Of a stretch of DNA of 64,000 nucleotides, positions 14,557 through 23,375 are shown in pieces (position 1 is the first letter of the stretch; every line of letters begins with the position of its first letter). A program made the translations under genes and the position numbers. The stretch lies in assembly GCF_040783535.2 (NCBI RefSeq), contig NZ_JBFONW020000003.1:372001-436000 (forward strand), in the 5' to 3' direction. The notes beneath the pieces are model-generated. The model was not told where the DNA came from and made no database searches. It saw only the letters and a list, made by a program, of their open reading frames with translations. Source of the DNA: Aestuariibius insulae (GTDB taxonomy: Bacteria; Pseudomonadota; Alphaproteobacteria; Rhodobacterales; Rhodobacteraceae).

Positions 14557-16680
14557 TTGGAAACGATTATCCTCTTTGCCCCGCTCGTCGGCGCCCTGAT
14601 CGCGGGGTTCTGTTGGCGCTTCATCGGTGAAACAGCGGCGCAATGGACGGCGACGAGCCTTCTGTTTCTAGCGGCCTTCCTGAGCTGGATCGTTTTTCTA
14701 ACCTTCGACGGAACGACCGAGCAGATCCAGATCCTGACTTGGATCGAAAGTGGCACTCTGGCGACGGACTGGGCCATCCGGCTCGATCGGCTGACGGCAA
14801 TCATGCTGGTCGTCATCACAACCGTCTCGGCACTCGTCCACCTTTATAGCTTCGGCTACATGGCCCATGACGACAACTTCCGGGAGGGGGAGCACTACAA
14901 GGCTCGCTTCTTTGCGTATCTGTCGTTCTTCACCTTCGCGATGCTGATGCTGGTGACGGCCGATAACCTGTTGCAGCTCTTCTTCGGCTGGGAGGGCGTG
15001 GGTCTCGCCTCGTATCTGCTGATCGGTTTCTACTTTCGCAAGCCAAGCGCAAACGCCGCCGCGATCAAGGCCTTTGTCGTCAACCGGGTTGGCGATTTCG
15101 GCTTCCTGCTGGGGATCTTCGGGATTTATCTGGTCACGGATTCGATCCGGTTCGACGACATCTTCGCATCTGCGCCGCAGATTGCCGAAGCGTCGATGGT
15201 GTTCCTCTGGCGCGAGTGGAATGCGGCCGAGGTGATCGCCTTCCTGCTGTTCCTCGGCGCCATGGGTAAGTCGGCGCAGCTGTTCCTGCACACGTGGCTG
15301 CCGGACGCGATGGAAGGCCCGACCCCGGTCTCGGCACTGATCCATGCCGCCACGATGGTCACGGCGGGCGTGTTCCTCGTCTGCCGGATGTCGCCGATCA
15401 TGGAATTTGCGCCGAACGCGACCGGCTTCGTGACTTTCCTTGGGGCGACCACCGCCTTTTTCGCCGCGACGGTGGGTCTGGTGCAGAACGACATCAAACG
15501 GGTGATCGCCTATTCGACCTGTTCGCAACTGGGCTACATGTTCGTAGCTGCGGGCGTGGGCGTCTATTCGGTGGCGATGTTCCACCTGTTCACCCATGCG
15601 TTCTTCAAGGCGATGCTGTTTCTTGGCGCCGGTTCGGTCATCCACGGAATGCATCACGAACAGGACATGCGGAACTACGGAGGGCTGCGTCATAAGCTGC
15701 CCTACACGTTCTGGGCGATGCTGATCGGCACGCTCGCGATCACCGGCGTCGGTATTCCGCTCACTTATATTGGCTTCGCAGGCTTCCTGAGCAAGGATGC
15801 GGTGATCGAAAGCGCCTATGCGGGCACGGCGGGCGGCTATGCCTTCTGGATGCTGGTCGTGGCGGCGCTTTTTACCAGCTTCTACAGCTGGCGGCTGATG
15901 TTCCTGACCTTCTTCGGCAAGCCGCGCGGCGACAAGCACACGCACGAGCATGCCCATGAAAGCCCGATGGTCATGCTGATCCCGCTTGGCGTTCTGGCAC
16001 TCGGCGCGATCTTCTCGGGGATGATCTGGTACAACTCTTTCTTCGGCAAAACCGAGAAGGTCGCGGCCTTTTTCGCGATCCCGGTCGCCGAGGCCACTGA
16101 GCATGGCGCGACCGAGGACGATCATTCCGACACTGCGAGCGAGGATCACTTGGATGCTTCGGGCGAGAGCCACGCGGACGAGGGCGATCACGGCGACGAT
16201 CACCACGTCACGCTTGCCGGTGTTCCGGGGGAGGGCGCCATCTATGTCGCCCCCGAAAACCATGTCTTGGACGACGCGCATTATGTTCCGACCTGGGTGA
16301 AGCTCTCGCCCTTCATCGCGATGGTGATCGGTTTCATCACAGCCTGGGTCATGTATATCCGCCAGCCGGACATGCCGCGACGGATCGCCGAGACGAACGG
16401 GATTCTCTACCGGTTTCTGCTCAACAAATGGTATTTCGATGAGATCTACGATCTGATCTTCGTCCGCCCGGCGCTTTGGATCGGCAAGACGTTCTGGAAG
16501 CGCGGAGACGGCAATATCATCGATGGCGGGATTAACGGTCTCGCCATGGGGGTCATTCCGTTCTTCACCCGGCTCGCGGGCCGCGGGCAGTCCGGATACC
16601 TCTTCCATTATGCTTTCGCGATGGTCATCGGTCTGGCGCTGCTTCTGACCTGGATCTCGGTCACCGGGGGAGCGAACTGA
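14557..16680 (+). CDS. nuoL: NADH-quinone oxidoreductase subunit L
   Basis: Distal proton-pumping antiporter-like subunit with the long lateral helix. It begins with a TTG at 14557, since no ATG lies near the conserved N-terminus METIILFAPLVGALIAGF. The antiporter core is present (GWEGVGLASYLLIGFYFRKP, HTWLPDAMEGPTPVSALIHA, KRVIAYSTCSQLGYMFVAAG). At about residues 465-560 there is an insertion rich in His, Asp and Glu (for example DEGDHGDDHH). At 707 residues it is within the range for alphaproteobacteria. Its stop overlaps the nuoM start. Confidence 0.97.
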   Translation: METIILFAPLVGALIAGFCWRFIGETAAQWTATSLLFLAAFLSWIVFLTFDGTTEQIQILTWIESGTLATDWAIRLDRLTAIMLVVITTVSALVHLYSFGYMAHDDNFREGEHYKARFFAYLSFFTFAMLMLVTADNLLQLFFGWEGVGLASYLLIGFYFRKPSANAAAIKAFVVNRVGDFGFLLGIFGIYLVTDSIRFDDIFASAPQIAEASMVFLWREWNAAEVIAFLLFLGAMGKSAQLFLHTWLPDAMEGPTPVSALIHAATMVTAGVFLVCRMSPIMEFAPNATGFVTFLGATTAFFAATVGLVQNDIKRVIAYSTCSQLGYMFVAAGVGVYSVAMFHLFTHAFFKAMLFLGAGSVIHGMHHEQDMRNYGGLRHKLPYTFWAMLIGTLAITGVGIPLTYIGFAGFLSKDAVIESAYAGTAGGYAFWMLVVAALFTSFYSWRLMFLTFFGKPRGDKHTHEHAHESPMVMLIPLGVLALGAIFSGMIWYNSFFGKTEKVAAFFAIPVAEATEHGATEDDHSDTASEDHLDASGESHADEGDHGDDHHVTLAGVPGEGAIYVAPENHVLDDAHYVPTWVKLSPFIAMVIGFITAWVMYIRQPDMPRRIAETNGILYRFLLNKWYFDEIYDLIFVRPALWIGKTFWKRGDGNIIDGGINGLAMGVIPFFTRLAGRGQSGYLFHYAFAMVIGLALLLTWISVTGGAN

Positions 16681-18236
16681 TGGACAACCTTCTCTCGCTC
16701 GTCACTTTCATGCCGGCCATTGCGGCGGTTATTCTCGCGCTTTTCCTACGCGGCGATGACGCCGAGGCGCAGCGGAATGCCAAATGGGTTGCGATGGCCG
16801 TTACGGTCGCGACCTTCTTGGTCTCTCTCTTCATCCTGTTCCAGTTCGATCCCAACGAAACCGGGTTCCAGATGGTCGAAGAGGCCGAATGGCTTCTGGG
16901 CCTCGAATACAAGATGGGCGTGGACGGGATCAGCGTTCTTTTCGTGATGCTGACCACTTTCCTCATGCCGCTGGTGATCTGGTCGGCCTGGGACGTGACG
17001 CACCGGACCAAGGACTACATGATCGCGTTTCTCATTCTCGAGACGCTCATGCTTGGCGTGTTCTGCGCGCTTGATCTGGTGCTGTTCTATCTCTTCTTCG
17101 AGGCCGGTCTGATCCCGATGTTCCTGATCATCGGGATCTGGGGCGGCAAAGAGCGGATCTACGCGTCGTTCAAGTTCTTCCTTTATACCTTCCTGGGATC
17201 GGTTCTGATGCTGGTGGCCATGGTCGCGATGTATTCGCAGGCCGGAACGACCGATATCGTCGAGCTTCTGGATTACGAATTCGGGTCTGAGACGTTCAGC
17301 CTACTGGGCGTCCAGATCATCGGCGGGGCGCAGACGCTGATGTGGATCGCGTTCTTTGCCAGCTTTGCCGTGAAGATGCCGATGTGGCCGGTCCATACAT
17401 GGCTTCCGGACGCACATGTTCAGGCACCGACGGCCGGATCTGTCGTGCTTGCGGCGATCCTGCTGAAGATGGGGGGGTACGGCTTCCTGCGGTTCTCCCT
17501 GCCGATGTTCCCGGTGGCGAGCGATCTGATGGCGCCGCTCGTTCTGTGGCTGAGTGCGATCGCGATCGTCTACACCTCGCTCGTGGCTCTGGTGCAGGAA
17601 GATATGAAGAAGCTAATCGCCTATTCCTCGGTTGCCCATATGGGGTTCGTGACGATGGGGATCTTTGCGGCGAACCAGCAAGGCATCGACGGCGCGATCT
17701 TCCAGATGATTTCGCATGGCTTCATCTCGGGCGCTTTGTTCCTTTGTGTGGGCGTGATCTACGACCGGATGCATACGCGGGACATCGACGCCTATGGCGG
17801 TCTGGTGAACCGGATGCCGGCCTATGCGCTGATCTTTATGCTCTTCACGATGGCCAATGTCGGTTTGCCGGGAACCAGCGGGTTCGTCGGTGAATTCCTG
17901 ACGCTTGTCGGGGTCTTTCAGGTCAATACATGGGTCGCACTGGTGGCGGCGACGGGTGTGATCCTGTCGGCGGCCTATGCGCTCTGGCTTTACCGCCGCG
18001 TCGTCATGGGTGATCTCATCAAGGAGAGCCTGCGCTCGATCACGGATATGACCCGGCGCGAGAAGTTCATCTTTGCCCCGCTTGTCGTCATGACGCTGCT
18101 TCTGGGCGTCTATCCGTCATTGATCACGGATCTGATCGGACCCAGCGTTGCCGCGCTGGTTGAGGATTACGAGCTGGCGCTGACGCAATATGAGACGGCG
18201 ACGCAATTCGCCGCGAATGAAGGAGCCGGGCAATGA
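16680..18236 (+). CDS. nuoM: NADH-quinone oxidoreductase subunit M
   Basis: Middle antiporter-like subunit, 518 residues, about 14 helices. Family motifs are clear: YKMGVDGISVLFVMLTTFLM, FFEAGLIPMFLIIGIWGGKE (with the essential Glu in helix 5), KMPMWPVHTWLPDAHVQAPT and KKLIAYSSVAHMGFVTMGIF. Start and stop overlap nuoL and nuoN, which points to coupled translation. Confidence 0.98.
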   Translation: MDNLLSLVTFMPAIAAVILALFLRGDDAEAQRNAKWVAMAVTVATFLVSLFILFQFDPNETGFQMVEEAEWLLGLEYKMGVDGISVLFVMLTTFLMPLVIWSAWDVTHRTKDYMIAFLILETLMLGVFCALDLVLFYLFFEAGLIPMFLIIGIWGGKERIYASFKFFLYTFLGSVLMLVAMVAMYSQAGTTDIVELLDYEFGSETFSLLGVQIIGGAQTLMWIAFFASFAVKMPMWPVHTWLPDAHVQAPTAGSVVLAAILLKMGGYGFLRFSLPMFPVASDLMAPLVLWLSAIAIVYTSLVALVQEDMKKLIAYSSVAHMGFVTMGIFAANQQGIDGAIFQMISHGFISGALFLCVGVIYDRMHTRDIDAYGGLVNRMPAYALIFMLFTMANVGLPGTSGFVGEFLTLVGVFQVNTWVALVAATGVILSAAYALWLYRRVVMGDLIKESLRSITDMTRREKFIFAPLVVMTLLLGVYPSLITDLIGPSVAALVEDYELALTQYETATQFAANEGAGQ

Positions 18237-19669
18237 TCGGTGAAGATCTGAGCATCGTACTGCCCGAGCTGCTGCTCGCCGTCTTTGCGATGGGCGCGCT
18301 GTTGGTCGGCGTCTATACCGGGAAGGACAAGACCGCTCCGGTGATGCTTTGGGTGACTGTCGCGGTCTTCGTAGCCTTTGCCTTCTGGATCGGCGCCACG
18401 GGCGGAGAAACGCGGGAGGCGTTCTCAGGCACTTTCGTGGACGACGCGTTCGCACGGTTTGCCAAGGTAACGATCCTTCTGAGTGCCGCAGCGGTCCTGC
18501 TGATGAGCGAAGGCTACATGGCTCGGCGCGATCTACTTCGGTTTGAATATCCGGTGCTGGTCGTACTGGCGGTCGTCGGCATGATGGTCATGGTCTCGGC
18601 CAATGACCTGATGACGCTCTATATGGGGCTTGAGCTGCAGTCGCTCTCACTCTATGTCGTGGCGTCCTTGCGGCGGGACAGCGTGAAATCTACCGAGGCT
18701 GGGCTGAAATACTTCGTTCTCGGCGCTCTGTCGTCGGGCCTGCTGCTCTATGGTGCCTCGCTGACCTACGGCTTTGCCGGAACAACCGCGTTCGAAGGCA
18801 TCATCGAAGCGGCGTCGGACGATCCGTCGCTCGGGTTGCTCTTTGGTCTGGTCTTCCTGATCACCGGCTTTGCCTTCAAGGTCTCGGCCGCGCCGTTCCA
18901 TATGTGGACACCTGATGTCTACGAAGGCTCTCCCACGCCGGTCACCGCCTTCTTCGCCACCGCGCCGAAGGTCGCGGCCATGGCGCTGTTCGCGCGGGTC
19001 GTGCACGACGCGTTTGGCGGAATCGTCGGGGACTGGCAGCAGATCGTGGCCTTCCTGAGCGTGGTGTCGATGTTCCTCGGAGCCATCGCCGCAATCGGGC
19101 AGACGAATATCAAACGCCTGATGGCCTATTCCTCGATCGCGCATATGGGCTTTGCTCTGATGGGACTCGCGGCGGGAACGGTGCTCGGCGTGCAGGCGAT
19201 GCTGGTCTATATGGTGATCTATGTTGCCATGAATATCGGTACGTTCGCCTTTATCCTGTCGATGGAGAAGGACGGGATGCCGGTGACCGATATCGCATCG
19301 CTGCAAAGCTATTCGACCAAGGAGCCGCTCAAGGCGCTGGCCATGCTGATCCTGATGTTCAGCCTTGCGGGTGTACCGCCCATGCTGGGCTTTTTCGGCA
19401 AGCTCTACGTGCTGCGGGCCGCCTATGATGCGGGGCTTGGTTGGCTCGCGGTCGCCGGTGTGATTGCCTCAGTGATCGGTGCGTTCTACTACCTGCGGAT
19501 TGTCTACTACATGTATTTCGGCGAAGAGCGGGACGGGCTCGACAAAGGCATGTCTCCGGTGCTTTGGGGCTTTCTAGTCGCCTCGGCCGGGGCGATGATC
19601 GTTGGTATCGTCAACCTCTTCGGGCTAGAGCCCATTGCGCTCGCGGCGGCCCAGACACTTGTCAACTGA
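18233..19669 (+). CDS. nuoN: NADH-quinone oxidoreductase subunit N
   Basis: Third antiporter-like subunit, 478 residues, about 14 helices. It has YMGLELQSLSLYVVASLRRD, FKVSAAPFHMWTPDVYEGSP, KRLMAYSSIAHMGFALMGLA and LAGVPPMLGFFGKLYVLRAA. It is the last nuo gene; birA follows with overlapping ends, so the transcript probably continues. Confidence 0.98.
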   Translation: MIGEDLSIVLPELLLAVFAMGALLVGVYTGKDKTAPVMLWVTVAVFVAFAFWIGATGGETREAFSGTFVDDAFARFAKVTILLSAAAVLLMSEGYMARRDLLRFEYPVLVVLAVVGMMVMVSANDLMTLYMGLELQSLSLYVVASLRRDSVKSTEAGLKYFVLGALSSGLLLYGASLTYGFAGTTAFEGIIEAASDDPSLGLLFGLVFLITGFAFKVSAAPFHMWTPDVYEGSPTPVTAFFATAPKVAAMALFARVVHDAFGGIVGDWQQIVAFLSVVSMFLGAIAAIGQTNIKRLMAYSSIAHMGFALMGLAAGTVLGVQAMLVYMVIYVAMNIGTFAFILSMEKDGMPVTDIASLQSYSTKEPLKALAMLILMFSLAGVPPMLGFFGKLYVLRAAYDAGLGWLAVAGVIASVIGAFYYLRIVYYMYFGEERDGLDKGMSPVLWGFLVASAGAMIVGIVNLFGLEPIALAAAQTLVN

Positions 19670-20408
19670 CGCCTCCCTCTGGCCGGAAGGCGTCGACCGG
19701 ATCGTTCTGGAGACTGTCGACAGCACCATGGCAGAGGCTGGCCGGCTGGCGCGAGAGCTGGACCGTCCTACCTGGATCCTGGGCCTGAACCAGACCGATG
19801 CGCGCGGGCGTCGCGGGCGGCCCTGGCGGCATCCTGAAGGGAATTTCGCGGCAACCTTTGTTTATCGCCCGGCCTGTACGCCTGCCGAGGCGGCGCTGCG
19901 CTCGTTTCTGGCGGCCAATGCGCTTTTCGAGACGCTGGCGCTCTTCGTTGAGCGCGAGGCGCTGGGTCTGAAATGGCCGAACGACGTACTGCTTCACGGC
20001 GGCAAGGTGGCTGGGATCCTTCTGGAAAGCAGCGGAGCAGGGCGGTTCGTCGATTGGCTGTCGGTCGGGATCGGCGTCAATCTAGCAAAGGTCCCGCCTG
20101 ATGATGGAGGCGATTTCCCTCCGGTAAGCCTGTTCGATCAAGGCGGAGAGCCGGTCACGCCTGAAGCATTCCTCGAACCGCTGGCCACCAATTTCGCAAC
20201 GCAGGAAGCGATCCTTGCAGAGTTTGGCTTTTCTCAGGTGCGCGAAAGCTGGCTGCGCCATGCGGCCCGATTGGGAGAGATCATCACCGCCCGTACCGGG
20301 ACCGGAGAGATTACAGGCACGTTCGAGACGATCGACGAGATGGGCAATCTGATCCTCGCGACACCGCAGGGCCGCGAGGCTGTCGCCGCCGCCGATATCT
20401 ACTTCTAG
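19659..20408 (+). CDS. birA: biotin--[acetyl-CoA-carboxylase] ligase
   Basis: Activates biotin with ATP and attaches it to the carrier lysine of biotin-dependent carboxylases. Motifs: ETVDSTMAEA at the N-terminus, the biotin loop DARGRRGRPWRHPEGNFAAT, LKWPNDVLLHGGKVAGILLE, and a short C-terminal SH3-like part ending GREAVAAADIYF. There is no N-terminal DNA-binding domain, so it is the non-repressor type. The TTG at 19659, overlapping the nuoN stop by 11 bases, is preferred; an ATG at 19635 would add eight unlikely residues. Confidence 0.93.
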   Translation: MSTDASLWPEGVDRIVLETVDSTMAEAGRLARELDRPTWILGLNQTDARGRRGRPWRHPEGNFAATFVYRPACTPAEAALRSFLAANALFETLALFVEREALGLKWPNDVLLHGGKVAGILLESSGAGRFVDWLSVGIGVNLAKVPPDDGGDFPPVSLFDQGGEPVTPEAFLEPLATNFATQEAILAEFGFSQVRESWLRHAARLGEIITARTGTGEITGTFETIDEMGNLILATPQGREAVAAADIYF

Positions 20409-20418
20409 GAGGCCGCCC

Positions 20419-21189
20419 ATGCTTCTGGCCATCGATTGCGGCAACACCAACACCGTCTTCTCGATCTGGGACGGCACGCAGTTCATCGCGACTTGGCGCG
20501 CCTCGACCGAATGGCAGCGAACGGCGGATCAGTACTACGTCTGGCTTTCCACGCTGATGAGCCTCGAGCGGATTGATGTACAGATCGATGAGGTGATCGT
20601 CTCCTCAACGGTGCCGCGTGTCGTTTTCAATCTGCGCGTCCTGGCGGATCGGTATTTCAACACACGGCCGCTCGTGGTCGGGCGGCCTGGCTGTGCCCTG
20701 CCGGTGGAGCCTCGGGTGGATACGGGCACCAGCATCGGTCCGGACCGTTTGGTCAACACAGCGGGCGCCTTTGACCGGCATGGCGGCAACCTGATCGTCG
20801 TTGATTTCGGAACGGCAACAACTTTCGATGTCGTGGCCAATGACGGCGCCTATGTGGGCGGCGTGATCGCACCTGGTGTGAATCTGAGCCTCGAGGCGTT
20901 GCACAACGCGGCAGCGGCTCTGCCGCATGTTGATATCAGCAAACCGCAGGCGGTTATCGGCACGAATACGGTTGCCTGCATGCAGTCGGGTGTGTTTTGG
21001 GGCTATATCGGATTGGTTCGGGAGATCTGCGACCGGATCAAGGGCGAATATGCCCACGACATGCAGGTCATCTCGACCGGCGGGCTGGCGCCGTTGTTCC
21101 AGCAAAGCGCGGCCCTATTTGATGCGTTCGAGGACGATCTGACGATGCACGGTCTTACCGTCATCCATAAATACAACAAGGACTTGTGA
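20419..21189 (+). CDS. coaX: type III pantothenate kinase
   Basis: First step of coenzyme A synthesis, phosphorylating pantothenate with ATP. The ASKHA-fold signatures are seen: MLLAIDCGNTNTVFSIWDG at the start, DTGTSIGPDRLVNTAGAFDR in the middle, VVDFGTATTFDVV and GVIAPGVNLSLEALHNAAAA. At 256 residues it has the standard length. GGAGG precedes the ATG. It lies between birA and rnj, an arrangement I associate with alphaproteobacteria. Confidence 0.96.
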   Translation: MLLAIDCGNTNTVFSIWDGTQFIATWRASTEWQRTADQYYVWLSTLMSLERIDVQIDEVIVSSTVPRVVFNLRVLADRYFNTRPLVVGRPGCALPVEPRVDTGTSIGPDRLVNTAGAFDRHGGNLIVVDFGTATTFDVVANDGAYVGGVIAPGVNLSLEALHNAAAALPHVDISKPQAVIGTNTVACMQSGVFWGYIGLVREICDRIKGEYAHDMQVISTGGLAPLFQQSAALFDAFEDDLTMHGLTVIHKYNKDL

Positions 21190-22857
21190 ATGAGCAGCGA
21201 GCGACTGATCTACCTCCCCCTTGGAGGCGCGGGGGAGATCGGAATGAATTGCTATGTCTACGGCTATGGCGCGCCGGACAAGGAACGGCTGATCGTCGTC
21301 GATCTGGGCGTGACCTTTCCGAACATGGACACGACGCCGGGTGTCGATCTGATCTTTCCCGACATCTCGTGGCTTGAAGCGCGCAAGGACCGGATTGAGG
21401 CGATCTTCATCACCCACGCGCATGAAGATCACGTCGGGGCGGTGGGCCTTTGCTGGGAGCGTCTGCAGGCTCCGGTCTATGCCCGGGCCTTCACAGCAAA
21501 CATTGCGCGCCGCAAGATGGAAGAACGCGGCGCCCCCGAGAACGACGTCCGCGTCGCCGAAGCCTGGCCCGAGGTTGTGACAGCAGGTCCGTTCAAGGTG
21601 GGCCTCGCCCCGATCTCACATTCGATCCCGGAAAGCTCCGGTCTCGTCATCGATAGCCCCGCCGGGCGCGTCGTTCATACGGGTGACTTCAAGATCGACG
21701 AGACCCCCGTTCTGGGCGAACCCTTCGACCGCGAGATGTGGCGCAAGATCGCGAAGGACGGCGTGAAAGCACTCGTCTGCGATTCCACTAATGTCTTCTC
21801 GAAGGCCGCCGGCCGGTCCGAGATCATTGTTGGACCCGAAGTTGAGAAACTGATCGCGGCGCAAGAGGGGATGGTGGTTGCCACTACCTTCGCATCCAAC
21901 GTCGCGCGCCTCAAAACGCTGGCCGAGGCAGGCGTGGCCGCCGGGCGGTCGGTTTGTCTGCTTGGACGTGCGATGCGCCGCATGGTCGAAGCGGCGGTAG
22001 CTGAGGGAATCCTCACCGATTTCCCAAGCGTTGTCTCGCCTGAAGAGGCGAAAGACATCCCGCGAAGCAATCTGATGCTGCTCGTCACCGGATCGCAAGG
22101 TGAACGGCGTGCCGCCTCGGCGCAGCTGTCGAACGGGAAGTATCTCGGCCTCGAGGTCAAGGAGGGCGACCTGTTCCTCTTCTCGTCAAAGACCATTCCG
22201 GGCAATGAGCGCGGGGTGATCGCGATCATGAACGCGTTCTCCGAAAAGGGTGTGGATATCGTCGACGACAACGACGGACTTTACCACGTGTCGGGCCACG
22301 CAAATCGTCCGGATCTTGAGGAGATGCACGATATCATCAAACCCCAGATCCTGATCCCGATGCACGGAGAGCACCGGCACCTGCGCGAGCATGTGAAGAT
22401 CGCGGACAGCAAGGGCATTGCCGGGGTCGTTGCCGTGAACGGAATGATGATCGAACTCTCCGGCAATCGTCCCGAGGTCGTCGAATATATCGAGAGCGGA
22501 CGCACCTATCTCGATGGGTCGGTTCAGATCGGTGCGCTCGACGGCATCGTGCGCGACCGGATCCGCATGGCGCTGAACGGTCATGTGACGGTGACTCTGG
22601 TCATCGACGAAGAGGGCGACCTGCTGGGCGAGCCCTGGTGCGAGCTGAAGGGCATGTCCGAGACCGGACGGTCCAACGCGCCTCTGGTCGATGTCCTCGA
22701 AGAAGACCTCAGCCAGGCGGTCGGCCGCGCAGACCGCTCGGTCATCGAGGATGACGACAAGCTTGAAGAGCTTCTGCGCCGCGTCATCCGCCAGAGCAGC
22801 TCGAACGAGATTGGTCGCAAGCCGGAAGTGACCGCTGTGATCTCGCGCCTCAGCTAG
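21190..22857 (+). CDS. rnj: ribonuclease J
   Basis: Metallo-beta-lactamase-fold ribonuclease for RNA maturation and decay, with 5'-to-3' exonuclease and endonuclease activity in the family. The metal site is intact: HAHEDHVG at residues 76-83 (His76, His78, Asp80, His81), HSIPESSG and HTGDFKID further on, and the beta-CASP part with CDSTNVFS and SGHANRPDLEEMHDIIKPQI. At 555 residues it is full length. It starts directly after the coaX stop, and its own stop overlaps the converging DUF302 gene by four bases. Confidence 0.96.
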   Translation: MSSERLIYLPLGGAGEIGMNCYVYGYGAPDKERLIVVDLGVTFPNMDTTPGVDLIFPDISWLEARKDRIEAIFITHAHEDHVGAVGLCWERLQAPVYARAFTANIARRKMEERGAPENDVRVAEAWPEVVTAGPFKVGLAPISHSIPESSGLVIDSPAGRVVHTGDFKIDETPVLGEPFDREMWRKIAKDGVKALVCDSTNVFSKAAGRSEIIVGPEVEKLIAAQEGMVVATTFASNVARLKTLAEAGVAAGRSVCLLGRAMRRMVEAAVAEGILTDFPSVVSPEEAKDIPRSNLMLLVTGSQGERRAASAQLSNGKYLGLEVKEGDLFLFSSKTIPGNERGVIAIMNAFSEKGVDIVDDNDGLYHVSGHANRPDLEEMHDIIKPQILIPMHGEHRHLREHVKIADSKGIAGVVAVNGMMIELSGNRPEVVEYIESGRTYLDGSVQIGALDGIVRDRIRMALNGHVTVTLVIDEEGDLLGEPWCELKGMSETGRSNAPLVDVLEEDLSQAVGRADRSVIEDDDKLEELLRRVIRQSSSNEIGRKPEVTAVISRLS

Positions 22858-23309
22858 TTGATCGCCGCCTCGGCAATCCCGGTGAGGATCACATCCAGCT
22901 CTGAGGCAAGCTCGAGAAGAGCCTCTCCTCCGTCATAGGGGGAGAAGGCAAAGGTCGCAGTCTTGTAGGAGAGTGTCGCCGTCCCGTCGCTGTCCTCGGT
23001 CAGATAAAGACGCAGCGGCGCCTCTATTCCGGCCGGAATGCTCGCGTCAAGCATGCGGCGGGCATAGTCGTTGCGATAGACGCCGATGACACGGTTGCCT
23101 GGGATCTCGATCCCCTGTCCTCGGGCGCCGTCCGAGGCGCTGGCTTGAGTGACGATGTTGATGGGGGCCTCGGTTATCGCGGCGCGCGTATCCTCGACCA
23201 GTTCGGCAAAGGATTTATCCGTATCATGGACGATCCAGCCCTCTCGCGGCGGCATGCTGTCGGCGGCAGCCGGTGCGGCGAGACAGGCGATCAGGGCAAG
23301 GGCGCGCAT
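22854..23309 (-). CDS. exported DUF302 domain protein
   Basis: A 151-residue protein with a signal peptide (MRALALIACLAAPAAA), then the DUF302 region with DKSFAELVEDTRAAITEAPI and NIVTQASASDG, ending in ELASELDVILTGIAEAAIN. The ATG at 23309 is chosen because GGAG lies six bases upstream; a TTG four codons earlier is in frame. No enzymatic role is known. It converges on rnj with a four-base overlap of the two stops. Confidence 0.85.
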   Translation of the reverse strand: MRALALIACLAAPAAADSMPPREGWIVHDTDKSFAELVEDTRAAITEAPINIVTQASASDGARGQGIEIPGNRVIGVYRNDYARRMLDASIPAGIEAPLRLYLTEDSDGTATLSYKTATFAFSPYDGGEALLELASELDVILTGIAEAAIN

Positions 23310-23375
23310 GAGCAACTCCAATTCAGACGGTCCAGATATGATCGGACCGCCGGTTCGGATGAAGTCACTTTGACG

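Noticed and set aside
14698..16608. 636-codon open frame antisense to nuoL
   Set aside because: Very rich in Arg, Glu and His, no recognisable domain; a reflection of nuoL codon bias.
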